Below the pieces are notes generated by a model. It did no database searches and was not told the DNA's origin. It worked only from the letters and a program-made list of their open reading frames with translations. This document shows, piece by piece, positions 6,797-13,407 of a stretch of DNA of 14,584 bases (position 1 is its first letter; each line of letters opens with the position of its first letter). The position numbers and the translations under genes were made by a program. This DNA comes from Ktedonobacter sp. 13_1_20CM_4_53_11 (lineage in GTDB: Bacteria; Chloroflexota; Ktedonobacteria; Ktedonobacterales; Ktedonobacteraceae), in assembly GCA_001919995.1 (NCBI GenBank), contig MNIY01000146.1:1-14584 (forward strand), written 5' to 3'.

Positions 6797-7708
6797 TCAC
6801 CTCACGACGAAATAGAGCCGGATCGCCAGCTTATCATTCCAATACAGCTCTACCATGCCCTCGGCTGGTAGCGTATATTTCTGGGTAGTATAACCCGTAA
6901 TCGCGTTTGTCGCGACCTGTATTGGCGTGGGAGACTGGTAGAAAGAACCATTGGTATACCATTTGATGCTCATCACACCAGGTGACTTAGGGCGTTGCAC
7001 ACTATAGGTCAGGTAGATGGTCTGGTTTACCTGGAAGACGTTGGCTGGCTGAGTTGACGCGTGAGAGACGGGGTCGATACGCGAGTTGGTAGTGGCCGAA
7101 TTGATGATGCTATATGCCGGCCCAAAGTCAGGATTTGCTTTAGGGTCTGCCAGTACAGGTGTTGCTGCCGGTTTTGCACTAGGCGGGGGCTCAAAGCCAT
7201 AGAGCTGTTTGATAGCTGTCAGTTTTCCACTTGCATTGAGATAATAGCTGACCCCGGTACAAAGAAGTATGGAAACGATCAGTACACTCAGTAATCCACT
7301 TATTGCGCGGTAGCGAGGAATAATGGCTCGCGGTTTGGTATACATTGGCGGAACATAAATGGCTCCATCCTGACCGTTGCCTGGCAGTGCCGGAGACAGT
7401 GTCCCCGGCTGTTGCATAGGTATGAGCCCATTTCCTGCCTGCATAGTCATGAAAGGCGCTTGCGGCTGGTAGGGGACAGGTAAAAGAGACAGTTGCTGCC
7501 CTTGCTGCTGTTGCTGAGTGGATGTTTGAGTCATAACGGGTGAAGCCTGGTTGTTCATCGCCAGGTTGCCCGTCGCTGGAGCGCCATTTCCCCACTGCAT
7601 GGTTGTCGCGGAACTTCCAGCATTAGCAAGGAGGGGCGAAGGTGCGCCACATCGCGGACAGGGTGCTTGATTGTCTAACCTGGCTGAATTACAGAATGTG
7701 CAAAGCAT
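6797..7708 (-). CDS. Zinc-ribbon, Gln/Pro-rich, single-TM protein with a C-terminal extracytoplasmic domain
   Basis: This 303-aa protein has the same plan as the two large upstream proteins but no BACON repeats. Residues 3-20 are a zinc ribbon (C3, C6, C17, C20; CX2C-X10-CX2C, 'CPRCGAPSP'). Residues 25-130 are a low-complexity linker rich in Gln, Met, Pro and Gly, including a Gln run near 64-72. One transmembrane helix lies at about 136-157. The outer part ends in a roughly 90-residue beta-rich domain (about 212-303; 'TIYLTYSVQRPKSPGVMSIKWY' ... 'GMVELYWNDKLAIRLYFVV') that looks like an Ig-type sandwich and that I do not recognise. The start codon follows AGGTGG at a slightly long distance; an out-of-frame ATG nine bases upstream is ignored because only this frame gives the ribbon. 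The gene converges with the ferredoxin-like gene and diverges from the hydrolase gene at 7971. Function is unknown. Confidence 0.85.
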   Translation of the reverse strand: MLCTFCNSARLDNQAPCPRCGAPSPLLANAGSSATTMQWGNGAPATGNLAMNNQASPVMTQTSTQQQQQGQQLSLLPVPYQPQAPFMTMQAGNGLIPMQQPGTLSPALPGNGQDGAIYVPPMYTKPRAIIPRYRAISGLLSVLIVSILLCTGVSYYLNASGKLTAIKQLYGFEPPPSAKPAATPVLADPKANPDFGPAYSIINSATTNSRIDPVSHASTQPANVFQVNQTIYLTYSVQRPKSPGVMSIKWYTNGSFYQSPTPIQVATNAITGYTTQKYTLPAEGMVELYWNDKLAIRLYFVVR

Positions 7709-7748
7709 TGTTGTTCATCCACCTTTGTTTGATGACAGCTATTTCTAA

Positions 7749-7925
7749 ATTGTACATTGGCATGAAATTACAGTAACACTGATGTACTGCGATGGTCAAA
7801 TGCCGGGCGGGGCTATAGGGCAAAATGGCTATGCTCCTGGTGGTTTAACGTGTATCACGATGCTCTTTTGAGAAATCATGTGTCTCTTTGTTACCCTGGC
7901 ACAAAGAAAGAATATTGGCTACAAT
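7749..7925. promoter_or_regulatory. Divergent promoter region between 7708 (-) and 7971 (+)
   Basis: The 262-bp gap between two divergent starts must carry promoters for both. For the + strand gene, CTGGCA (7896-7901) and TACAAT (7920-7925) are 18 bases apart, giving a leader of about 40 bases. For the - strand gene, TACAAT reads on the minus strand at 7754-7749, about 40 bases before its ATG, but I find no good -35 for it. Nothing else recognisable lies in the gap. Confidence 0.4.
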
Positions 7926-7970
7926 AGTCACAAGGACATACAAAAACGAAATAAAGGAGTAAGCTGTCAC

Positions 7971-8729
7971 ATGTGTTATGATGATAATGCTCGTCCTCCC
8001 CTGCCTCCAAGCGAGGCTGGCGCTGCCCATGGCGAAGATATCGTGCTCGAAGCAGCGGACGGGAATCGCTTTGCCGCCTACGCTGCTCAGCCAGGAAAGC
8101 CAACTGGTGCGCAAATCCTCATATTTCCAGATGTACGCGGCCTCCATCAATTCTACAAAGAACTGGCCCTGCGCTTTGCCGAGATCGGTATCACCGCGGT
8201 GGCCATTGACTACTTTGGTCGCACTGCCGGCATTGGTTCGCGCGATGACTCATTTGAGTACATGCCTCATGTGCAACAGATAAGGCTAGAGACATTCTTT
8301 GCTGATGTTGCGGCGGCTCTCGCCTATTTGCGCTCAGGCGAGGGGGCTCATCGATCCACCTTCACCGTCGGCTTTTGCATGGGTGGTACCCTCTCTTTCC
8401 TCAGTGGCACACAGGACTTTGGATTTGCTGGCGTTATCGGCTTCTATGCCGGGGTGACCAGGGATTTTGGCGGCAGGGGGACGTTATTGGAGCAGGCTCA
8501 CAAGATCCGTTATCCTGTGCTTGGCCTGTTTGGTGGGGCCGATCCGAATATTCCTATCAGCGCCGTACAGCGCTTTGACGAGGTGCTGGATGAGGCTGGC
8601 GTTGAACATGAGATCGTTATCTATCCTGGTGCTCCCCATAGTTTCTTTGACCGGCGTGCCGTCGAGTTTGCCGATGTTTCCGCAGACGCGTGGCAGCATG
8701 TCTTGAGTTTTATTGCGGCTCACACCTGA
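7971..8729 (+). CDS. Dienelactone hydrolase family protein
   Basis: A 252-aa cytoplasmic alpha/beta hydrolase, the usual length for the family. The catalytic triad is visible: nucleophile C136 in 'VGFCMGG', D191 in 'GGADPNI' and H223 in 'GAPHSFFDR'. The oxyanion/entry strand reads 'ILIFPDVRGLH' (about 49-59). The N-terminus 'MCYDDNARPP' is the short extension common in this family, which settles the start at 7971 with AAAGGAG (7953-7959) 11 bases upstream, rather than the upstream in-frame ATG at 7878. The archetype hydrolyses dienelactone to maleylacetate in chlorocatechol breakdown, but many members are general carboxyl-ester hydrolases. No aromatic-degradation genes are nearby, so the substrate here is open. 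A promoter candidate lies at 7896-7925. Confidence 0.9.
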   Translation: MCYDDNARPPLPPSEAGAAHGEDIVLEAADGNRFAAYAAQPGKPTGAQILIFPDVRGLHQFYKELALRFAEIGITAVAIDYFGRTAGIGSRDDSFEYMPHVQQIRLETFFADVAAALAYLRSGEGAHRSTFTVGFCMGGTLSFLSGTQDFGFAGVIGFYAGVTRDFGGRGTLLEQAHKIRYPVLGLFGGADPNIPISAVQRFDEVLDEAGVEHEIVIYPGAPHSFFDRRAVEFADVSADAWQHVLSFIAAHT

Positions 8730-8753
8730 CAAAACGTTCAGGGCGTGTACAAT
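8726..8753 (+). promoter_or_regulatory. Promoter giving a near-leaderless transcript of the 76-aa gene
   Basis: CTGACA (8726-8731) and TACAAT (8748-8753) are 16 bases apart, both 5/6 matches to the sigma-70 consensus. Transcription should start near 8760, only about 8 bases before the ATG at 8768. The -35 overlaps the stop codon of the upstream hydrolase gene (8727-8729). Confidence 0.6.
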
Positions 8754-8767
8754 TTACCTATTTTGCC

Positions 8768-8998
8768 ATGGCAGAGACGCAAGAACAATGGTACAACAGG
8801 CAAGCAATCGAGCAACTCGCCCAGCATATCCCCTTTGAACGGGATGCCGCCAGTAAATCCGAGCAGATAGAGATGCTGCGCGGACTCGTCATCCGGCATG
8901 GACGTTCAATGGACCCGGATTCGTTTGGTTTTGAGGCCCGCAACGAATTATTACGCCTTGGTCTGTGGAGCCGTATCGGCCCGGAGCAAGAGGCTTAG
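8768..8998 (+). CDS. Small hypothetical protein (76 aa)
   Basis: I do not recognise the family. The protein is soluble, charged and mostly helical ('QWYNRQAIEQLAQHIPFERD', then 'SEQIEMLRGLVIRHGRSMD', then 'EARNELLRLGLW'), with no cysteines, membrane segment or signal peptide. I place the start at 8768 because a well-formed promoter lies directly in front; the in-frame ATG at 8690 would overlap the hydrolase gene by 40 bases. No SD precedes 8768, consistent with a leaderless or near-leaderless mRNA. The gene ends just before a decayed TIR fragment, and it may be all that is intact of a once larger locus. The absence of a family match keeps confidence moderate. Confidence 0.6.
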   Translation: MAETQEQWYNRQAIEQLAQHIPFERDAASKSEQIEMLRGLVIRHGRSMDPDSFGFEARNELLRLGLWSRIGPEQEA

Positions 8999-9017
8999 GC
9001 TATGCCTTGCGCTCTAA

Positions 9018-9230
9018 AATGCGAAACGGGTGCGCAAAGCCACTATCGAGGCAGAGCATACGATCGCTGTCCTTTCCCCCGATTATCTGAACGCGCTTTA
9101 CACTCAACCAGAATGGGCCGCCGCTCTTGTCCAGGACCCAACCGGAGCTGATGGGAAACTTGTTGCCGTGTGCGTGCAGACCTGCAAACCACAAGGGATA
9201 CTCACCACCGCTTCCTCTCATACGAAGTAG
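9018..9230 (+). pseudogene. TIR-domain fragment (truncated at both ends)
   Basis: In this frame the peptide reads 'KATIEAEHTIAVLSPDYLNA', then 'LYTQPEWAAALVQDPTGADG', then 'KLVAVCVQTCKPQGIL', and is cut by a TAG at 9228-9230. That is the central part of a bacterial TIR domain: strand 'TIAVLSPDYL', the 'TQPEW' helix with its conserved acidic residue, and strand 'KLVAVCVQ'. The first strand and loop of the fold ('FISY...') are absent, because the frame is closed by a TAA at 9015-9017, and the expected continuation after 'CKPQGIL' is replaced by a few unrelated residues. A GTG at 9030 could start a 66-aa product, but it has no SD. I read it as a remnant of a TIR NADase/signalling protein, as found in defence proteins, no longer functional. 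No partner domain (STAND NTPase, WD40, TPR) survives here. Confidence 0.65.
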
Positions 9231-9328
9231 CGTTCCACGAAAACGAAGCCAGTTGTTACTCATTGGTGCCTCTCCTCGTGTTCTCACGAATATCCGCATG
9301 TGACCAAAAAATCGAACTGCGTCATTTT

Positions 9329-9358
9329 TTTCCATTTATCTGAAGAATAAGTTATAAT
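9329..9358 (+). promoter_or_regulatory. Promoter upstream of the DUF3592-like gene
   Basis: A perfect -10, TATAAT (9353-9358), follows a 4/6 -35, TTTCCA (9329-9334), with an 18-base spacer. Transcription would start near 9365, giving a leader of about 105 bases to the ATG at 9470. I see no clear riboswitch or attenuator in that leader. Confidence 0.5.
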
Positions 9359-9469
9359 GAAGCATGCAAGGTTGAGCTTGGCCAGTTATTGAAGCGAAGA
9401 ACGTTGTTACTTTATCATGAGGATCCACACACGTTGCTGACTCCTCGTAGGTCTCGAAAGGAAAGGCGC

Positions 9470-9784
9470 ATGACTTCTATCCTTATTCTCGATCTGGCAC
9501 TTACTGGAGCCCTCCTTTTGCTGATAGGTGGCTCTGCGGTGTTTTATGTCTCTAACTACAGGTGGCTCAAGGCATACGGAACTGATGTAGGCGCGATCAT
9601 CACACATGTAAGAAGGGACAACATAGCTCATCAGACATGCTTGGTGACCGCCACCTGGACAGACCCACGAACAGGACGCAGGTGGACGTTTAAGGGCCAA
9701 CGACTCGATATGGGCTACCAGGCAGGCCATTTGGTAGGTATTCGTCTCGATCCCAGGCATCCTTCCCACTATATGATGCAGTGA
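9470..9784 (+). CDS. Small DUF3592-like membrane protein
   Basis: A 104-aa protein with one N-terminal transmembrane helix (about 5-27) followed by a soluble beta-rich domain. Residues 58-76 ('LVTATWTDPRTGRRWTFKG') and 88-103 ('LVGIRLDPRHPSHYMM') match the pattern of DUF3592-like proteins, where a 'TW.D..TG....F' strand pair is followed by 'G..V.V..DP..P..Y'. Function of that family is unknown. The start at 9470 is chosen because AAAGGA (9457-9462) lies 7 bases ahead; the longer TTG start at 9389 adds a basic stretch with no SD. It sits alone between the TIR remnant and the proline dehydrogenase cluster. Confidence 0.7.
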   Translation: MTSILILDLALTGALLLLIGGSAVFYVSNYRWLKAYGTDVGAIITHVRRDNIAHQTCLVTATWTDPRTGRRWTFKGQRLDMGYQAGHLVGIRLDPRHPSHYMMQ

Positions 9785-9792
9785 TGAACCGC

Positions 9793-9963
9793 CTACCAGC
9801 ATAGAACAGGTTGCTTTCAACTCTGTATCAGATGTATACTCAAGGAGAGAAAATAGCCTTGTAAGCCACATATGAGGACTTTGGTTCTGACATCTTACAA
9901 CCATTTACATAGCTTTATACTGGCAGATAGCAGAGGAGCCATCTACCAGCAGGAACAGCGTTG
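9793..9963 (+). repeat. Imperfect direct repeat in the leader of the proline dehydrogenase gene
   Basis: The 205-bp gap before the proline dehydrogenase gene contains two similar 21-base stretches, 9793-9813 and 9943-9963, 150 bases apart. Both begin CTACCAGCA, continue with GAACAG and end in GTTG. Each is followed by CAAGGAG (9841-9847 and 9972-9978); the second is the real SD, while the first leads only to TTG-TAA. This suggests a duplicated leader with one decayed copy. Candidate promoters are TTGCTT-N18-TATACT (9811-9840) and CTTACA-N16-TATACT (9894-9921); I cannot choose between them. Confidence 0.4.
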
Positions 9964-9989
9964 TTACGGAACAAGGAGGTAACCGCGCA

Positions 9990-10901
9990 ATGGTACTCAG
10001 AGATACGCTGTTGTATCTGGCTCAAAATGACAATTTACGTAACTTCGTTATCACCAACTCGGCAACTCGTAGTGTCTCCCGCCGCTTTGTGGCAGGTGAA
10101 GCGCTGGATGAAGCCATAGAGGCTACACGAGTGCTGAATCAAAGGGGCATGCACGTTTCTCTCGATCACCTTGGTGAAAACGTTTCAGATGACCGGGAGG
10201 CCAGAGCAGCCACACAGGATTTTATCACGGTCCTTGATGCTATCAAGCAGGCCGGTATCGATGCGAATATTTCCATCAAGCTCACTGCCCTTGGCCTGGA
10301 TATTTCCCAGCAACTCTGTGAAGAGAATGTGCGCCGGCTGCTTGAACATGCTCACAAATATTCGATCTTCGTGCGTATCGACATGGAGGGATCGCCCTAT
10401 ACAGAGCAGACGATCGATATTACGCTGCGTATGCATCAGCAGTTTGAGCACGTAGGTACCGTGATTCAGTCCTGTCTCTATAGAAGTAGGAAGGATGTAG
10501 AGCAGCTTATCGCACAAGGAGTACGGGTCAGGCTGGTGAAAGGCGCATACAAAGAACCCAGGACCATCGCCATGCAGGAGAAGAAAGATGTCGATCACAG
10601 CTTTGTGCAGCTGATGATGATGTTGCTCTTGCGCGGGAATTATCCCGCGATAGCTACCCATGACGAGGCCATCATCAATGCGACCTGCAAATATGCGCGC
10701 GATCACGGCATCAGCAAGGAGGCCTTTGAGTTTCAAATGCTCTATGGTATCCGTCGCGACCTGCAAGAAAAACTGGTGAAACAGGGGTACAATATGCGCA
10801 TCTACGTGCCTTATGGTTCTCAATGGTATCCCTATCTCATGCGGCGCATGGCGGAACGTCCTTCAAACTTAATGTTCGTAATGAGCAACGCCCTGCGTTG
10901 A
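9990..10901 (+). CDS. Proline dehydrogenase (FAD-dependent, monofunctional)
   Basis: A 303-aa TIM-barrel enzyme that oxidises L-proline to 1-pyrroline-5-carboxylate and passes electrons through FAD to quinone; it acts at the inner face of the membrane. Its length matches the short bacterial type rather than the bifunctional PutA. Visible family motifs in order are 'SLDHLGE' (57-63), 'SIKLTALG' (95-102, with K97), 'IDMEG' (130-134), 'QSCLYRS' (160-166), 'RLVKGAYKEP' (181-190), 'ATHD' (222-225), 'EFQMLYGIR' (247-255), 'YVPYG' (272-276) and 'YLMRRMAERPSN' (282-293). R285 and R286 are the pair that holds the proline carboxylate. A strong AAGGAGGT (9973-9980) lies 9 bases before the ATG. No P5C dehydrogenase gene is in the window, so the second step must be encoded elsewhere. 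The next gene begins 25 bases downstream. Confidence 0.95.
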   Translation: MVLRDTLLYLAQNDNLRNFVITNSATRSVSRRFVAGEALDEAIEATRVLNQRGMHVSLDHLGENVSDDREARAATQDFITVLDAIKQAGIDANISIKLTALGLDISQQLCEENVRRLLEHAHKYSIFVRIDMEGSPYTEQTIDITLRMHQQFEHVGTVIQSCLYRSRKDVEQLIAQGVRVRLVKGAYKEPRTIAMQEKKDVDHSFVQLMMMLLLRGNYPAIATHDEAIINATCKYARDHGISKEAFEFQMLYGIRRDLQEKLVKQGYNMRIYVPYGSQWYPYLMRRMAERPSNLMFVMSNALR

Positions 10902-10926
10902 GGATTATCTCTCCAAGGAAAAGTTC

Positions 10927-11775
10927 ATGACCACGACAATGACATCTTTTGCTGTATCGGTAGGTGTGGCGGATATCCGTCGCTGCCGGGATGTCGCCTC
11001 TGAACTGGTCACCCAGGCGCTGATGAATGCTCCTGTAGCCGCTGGCGAAGTTGCCGGTGAGTGGACGCATGCTACGCTCTCAGACTACACGGGCTGGCTT
11101 CGCTCAGATCAGTTGGAGGAACCGGTCAACAGGGGATTTTGCAAAGTCGGTGAGCATTGTAGGACGCCCTTGCAGCTGATGGCTGTCATCAACAAGCCTC
11201 GTATCGCGCTCTTTGCGCACGCGGAGAACAACGACACGCTTGGAACACTCTACCTCTCGACTGCTTTACCCATAGTGGACACAACTGTGCCAGGACGTGT
11301 GCAGGTTGTATTGCCGGGTGAGCGTACTGGCTGGCTCTCGCGTGACGATGTTGTGATACGGGAAGGCGAGGAAATCTATCCACGCGCGGAGACCGGGACG
11401 ATCACAGGATACGCCCGCGCCTTTCTCGGACGCCCCTATCTCTGGGGAGGAACAAGCTGGGAAGGGATAGATTGCAGCGGCCTGGTGCAACTGTGCTACC
11501 GCATGGGAGGCTACATCATTCCACGTGATGCTGATCAACAGCATGATTTTTTGCCCTGTCGTATCGATCGCGCTGCAATGCGGCAGGGAGACCTGGTCTT
11601 CTTCGGCAGCCAGGAAATAACCCATGTTGCCATGGCCCTGAACAATAAAGAGTACATACATGCCGAAGGGCAGAATTACAACCAGGTTGTCATCAATAGT
11701 TTTGACCCCGCTGACGCTCATTACTACCCACATCTGGATCAGATTGTCTGGGCGGTAAAACGCGTGGCGGTTTAG
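10927..11775 (+). CDS. NlpC/P60 cysteine endopeptidase with SH3-like N-terminus (YkfC-like)
   Basis: A 282-aa protein. Residues 1-145 form two SH3b-like segments ('ATLSDYTGWLRSDQL', 'LPGERTGWLSRDDV'). Residues 155-278 are an NlpC/P60 domain with 'YLWGGTSWEGIDCSGLVQ' (nucleophile C183), 'DLVFFGSQEITHVAM' (H233) and 'YIHAEG' (H245), a complete Cys-His-His set. This arrangement is that of YkfC-type enzymes, which cut the gamma-D-Glu to diamino-acid bond in released cell-wall peptides. There is no signal peptide or membrane segment, which fits cytoplasmic muropeptide recycling rather than wall remodelling. The start at 10927 follows AAGGAA at about 6 bases. It is probably co-transcribed with proline dehydrogenase 25 bases upstream. 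Recycling would release amino acids, but that link is inference. Confidence 0.88.
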   Translation: MTTTMTSFAVSVGVADIRRCRDVASELVTQALMNAPVAAGEVAGEWTHATLSDYTGWLRSDQLEEPVNRGFCKVGEHCRTPLQLMAVINKPRIALFAHAENNDTLGTLYLSTALPIVDTTVPGRVQVVLPGERTGWLSRDDVVIREGEEIYPRAETGTITGYARAFLGRPYLWGGTSWEGIDCSGLVQLCYRMGGYIIPRDADQQHDFLPCRIDRAAMRQGDLVFFGSQEITHVAMALNNKEYIHAEGQNYNQVVINSFDPADAHYYPHLDQIVWAVKRVAV

Positions 11776-11866
11776 GTGCAGGTAAAAAACAGAACAGGAA
11801 CTCTCGGCGCTGGGAGCGCACGCCCCTGTGTCGTGCTGCGCATAGCCAGTGGAAAAAGGAGCAATC

Positions 11867-12394
11867 ATGCCGATCCTGCCATATAAAGGTGTTATGCCTA
11901 CCATCGCCGAAGACGTATTTATCGCCCCTGGCGCAATGGTCATCGGCAATGTCACCATAGAGCAAGGTGCAAGCATCTGGTACAACGCTGTTGTGCGAGG
12001 GGATACTGCTCCTATCGTCATAGGTCGCCGTACAAACATCCAGGACAATTGTACGCTGCATGTCGATGCAGACGCTCCCCTGACGATTGGTGATGAGTGT
12101 ACTATTGGACACGGCGCGATTGTACACGGGGCTACCCTGGGCCATCATGTGCTGGTAGCGATGAGCGCCGTAGTGCTATCGCACGCGCAGGTTGGCTCAA
12201 ATACGATCATTGGAGCCTGCACACTCGTTGGGGAACATAAGATTATTCCAGGAGGTGTGCTTGCGGTGGGGATACCGGCGACAGTGAAACGTGACCTGAC
12301 TGATGCGGAACGTCAAAATCTATTGACCAGAGCCGAGGGTTATTATCAACGGGCCATTGAGCATAGAGAATCCCTTGGAGGGATCGAATTGTAG
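11867..12394 (+). CDS. Gamma-carbonic-anhydrase-family left-handed beta-helix protein
   Basis: A 175-aa hexapeptide-repeat protein of the YrdA/PaaY/gamma-CA group, expected to be trimeric with metal at the subunit interface. The family's active-site residues are all present: R44 and D46 ('VVRGD'), Q59 ('NIQDN'), and three metal-binding histidines H65 ('TLHVD'), H82 and H87 ('GHGAIVHG'). 'IGACTLVGEHKIIPGGVLAVG' and 'GIPATVKRDL' are the usual end of the helix, followed by a C-terminal alpha helix (about 145-170). Many members have weak or no carbonic anhydrase activity, so CO2 hydration is possible but not proven. The ATG at 11867 lies 5 bases after AAAAAGGAG; the longer GTG start at 11849 is not favoured. 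It is 91 bases after the NlpC/P60 gene. Its stop lies 2 bases from the stop of the convergent gene. Confidence 0.92.
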   Translation: MPILPYKGVMPTIAEDVFIAPGAMVIGNVTIEQGASIWYNAVVRGDTAPIVIGRRTNIQDNCTLHVDADAPLTIGDECTIGHGAIVHGATLGHHVLVAMSAVVLSHAQVGSNTIIGACTLVGEHKIIPGGVLAVGIPATVKRDLTDAERQNLLTRAEGYYQRAIEHRESLGGIEL

Positions 12395-12396
12395 CT

Positions 12397-13407
12397 TTAC
12401 GCTCCCGCTGCCAACTGCTTCTCGTCAGAGAAACTCACCACCTCGGTAGGGTGGTTAATAATTTCAACAACCCTATCAATAGTGCGGTCCTGGTAGTGCT
12501 CCCCTTTCGCCTTCTGCTCTTCAGACTGCAAAAAGTAGCCCCCCGGATCATTATGTGTTGTAGGTCCTACATCGATCACCGTGATTCTGTCTTCGGCCAA
12601 CGCTATATTCCAGGGCGAATGCGGAAGGATAGGCCAGCGACCAGCGTAGCAAACCTTGCCCAAAGCCTGTACGGGGTCCTTCTCGCCATGGAATTGATAG
12701 AGGTGCCTGACATTTGCGAAACCTGGATCATCGGCCATGACACCGCCCAGGGTAATGATCTGGATAGGCGCTTTCAGTATTGGACCCAGGTAAGTGGCTG
12801 CGCCAACCGCGATCTGCCCTCCACCACTGTAACCGATAAGCGTGAAGGGTATGCCGCTGCCAACCACATACCCCTTGCGGCGCAGTCCATCGAGGATCAC
12901 CCCGGCTGTACCATAATTGTAGATTGGGCCGTAGCGCCTGTCGGCGGAAACAGCGACCTGGAAGAGATTGCGCAGGTTAATCAGGTTGCTCATCAATAAC
13001 TTGTTTTTCAACTTGAGATCTTTGATCCACTGCCAGAGAGACCTGAAAGTCCTGTGTCCGGTCAGGCCCTTGTTGTTCATGGCATAGGGAAAGACATCTC
13101 GCACCACTGCTGTACCGGGAACGCATGCCTCCACTTTGTCCAGGAAGGCTATCTCCTCTTTTTCTAGAAAATCCCCAGCGATGGCCCCTATACCGGAGAG
13201 GTAGACCACGTAATGCCCGGCTGCGGACTGGCCAGTAATTTCTTGCGTTTCCTGATCCTTCGGTGTACCTGCGACTTTCGCCTTGTCCTTGTCCACATCT
13301 GACCAGCCAGCCCACCAGCCCATTGACTCTAAAGGAGATAACAATCCCATCAGGAGAATAAGGATGAGACCAATGCCCAATAACTGCATGATGAAAGAAA
13401 AGATCAC
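12397..13407 (-). CDS. Membrane-anchored alpha/beta hydrolase (esterase/lipase-like)
   Basis: A 336-aa protein. Residues 4-24 form a hydrophobic anchor with no clear cleavage site, and a charged linker (35-60) leads to an alpha/beta-hydrolase domain starting at 'YVVYLSGIGAI' (about 66-76). The nucleophile elbow is 'LIGYSGGGQIA' with S194. The probable acid is D244 ('FHGEKDPV') and the base H285 ('TTHNDPGGYF'). The hydrolase domain probably faces outside, but topology is not certain. The GTG start at 13407 overlaps the stop of the upstream gene (GTGA, 13407-13404), and AGGGAGGA lies about 5-6 bases ahead, so it is translationally coupled to the membrane protein. An internal ATG at codon 7 is less well placed. 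The substrate is unknown; 'GYSGGG' is common in lipases and esterases. Confidence 0.82.
   Translation of the reverse strand: MIFSFIMQLLGIGLILILLMGLLSPLESMGWWAGWSDVDKDKAKVAGTPKDQETQEITGQSAAGHYVVYLSGIGAIAGDFLEKEEIAFLDKVEACVPGTAVVRDVFPYAMNNKGLTGHRTFRSLWQWIKDLKLKNKLLMSNLINLRNLFQVAVSADRRYGPIYNYGTAGVILDGLRRKGYVVGSGIPFTLIGYSGGGQIAVGAATYLGPILKAPIQIITLGGVMADDPGFANVRHLYQFHGEKDPVQALGKVCYAGRWPILPHSPWNIALAEDRITVIDVGPTTHNDPGGYFLQSEEQKAKGEHYQDRTIDRVVEIINHPTEVVSFSDEKQLAAGA

Noticed and set aside
9000..9263. Minus-strand open frame (87 aa from 9263) with a strong GAGGAGAGG five bases before its ATG
   Set aside because: It lies exactly antisense to the recognisable TIR fragment, its protein has no pattern I recognise, and it runs on only because the TIR codons happen to lack stops on the other strand. 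The good SD makes it worth remembering, but homology favours the + strand.
9306..9330. AAAAAAT...ATTTTTT dyad as a terminator or attenuator
   Set aside because: It is a pure A/T stem of 7 bp with an 11-base loop, too weak to form reliably, and the T-run more likely belongs to the promoter's upstream AT-rich sequence.
10185..10823. Long minus-strand open frame (212 aa) inside the proline dehydrogenase gene
   Set aside because: It is antisense to a gene with unmistakable family motifs along its whole length; codon structure of the sense gene explains it.
11266..12148. Long minus-strand open frames across the NlpC/P60 and gamma-CA genes
   Set aside because: They are antisense to two genes with complete catalytic motifs and carry no recognisable protein features.
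12451..12999. Plus-strand open frame of 182 aa inside the - strand hydrolase gene
   Set aside because: The opposite strand has the GYSGGG nucleophile elbow, an anchor and an SD-supported start; the + frame has none of these.
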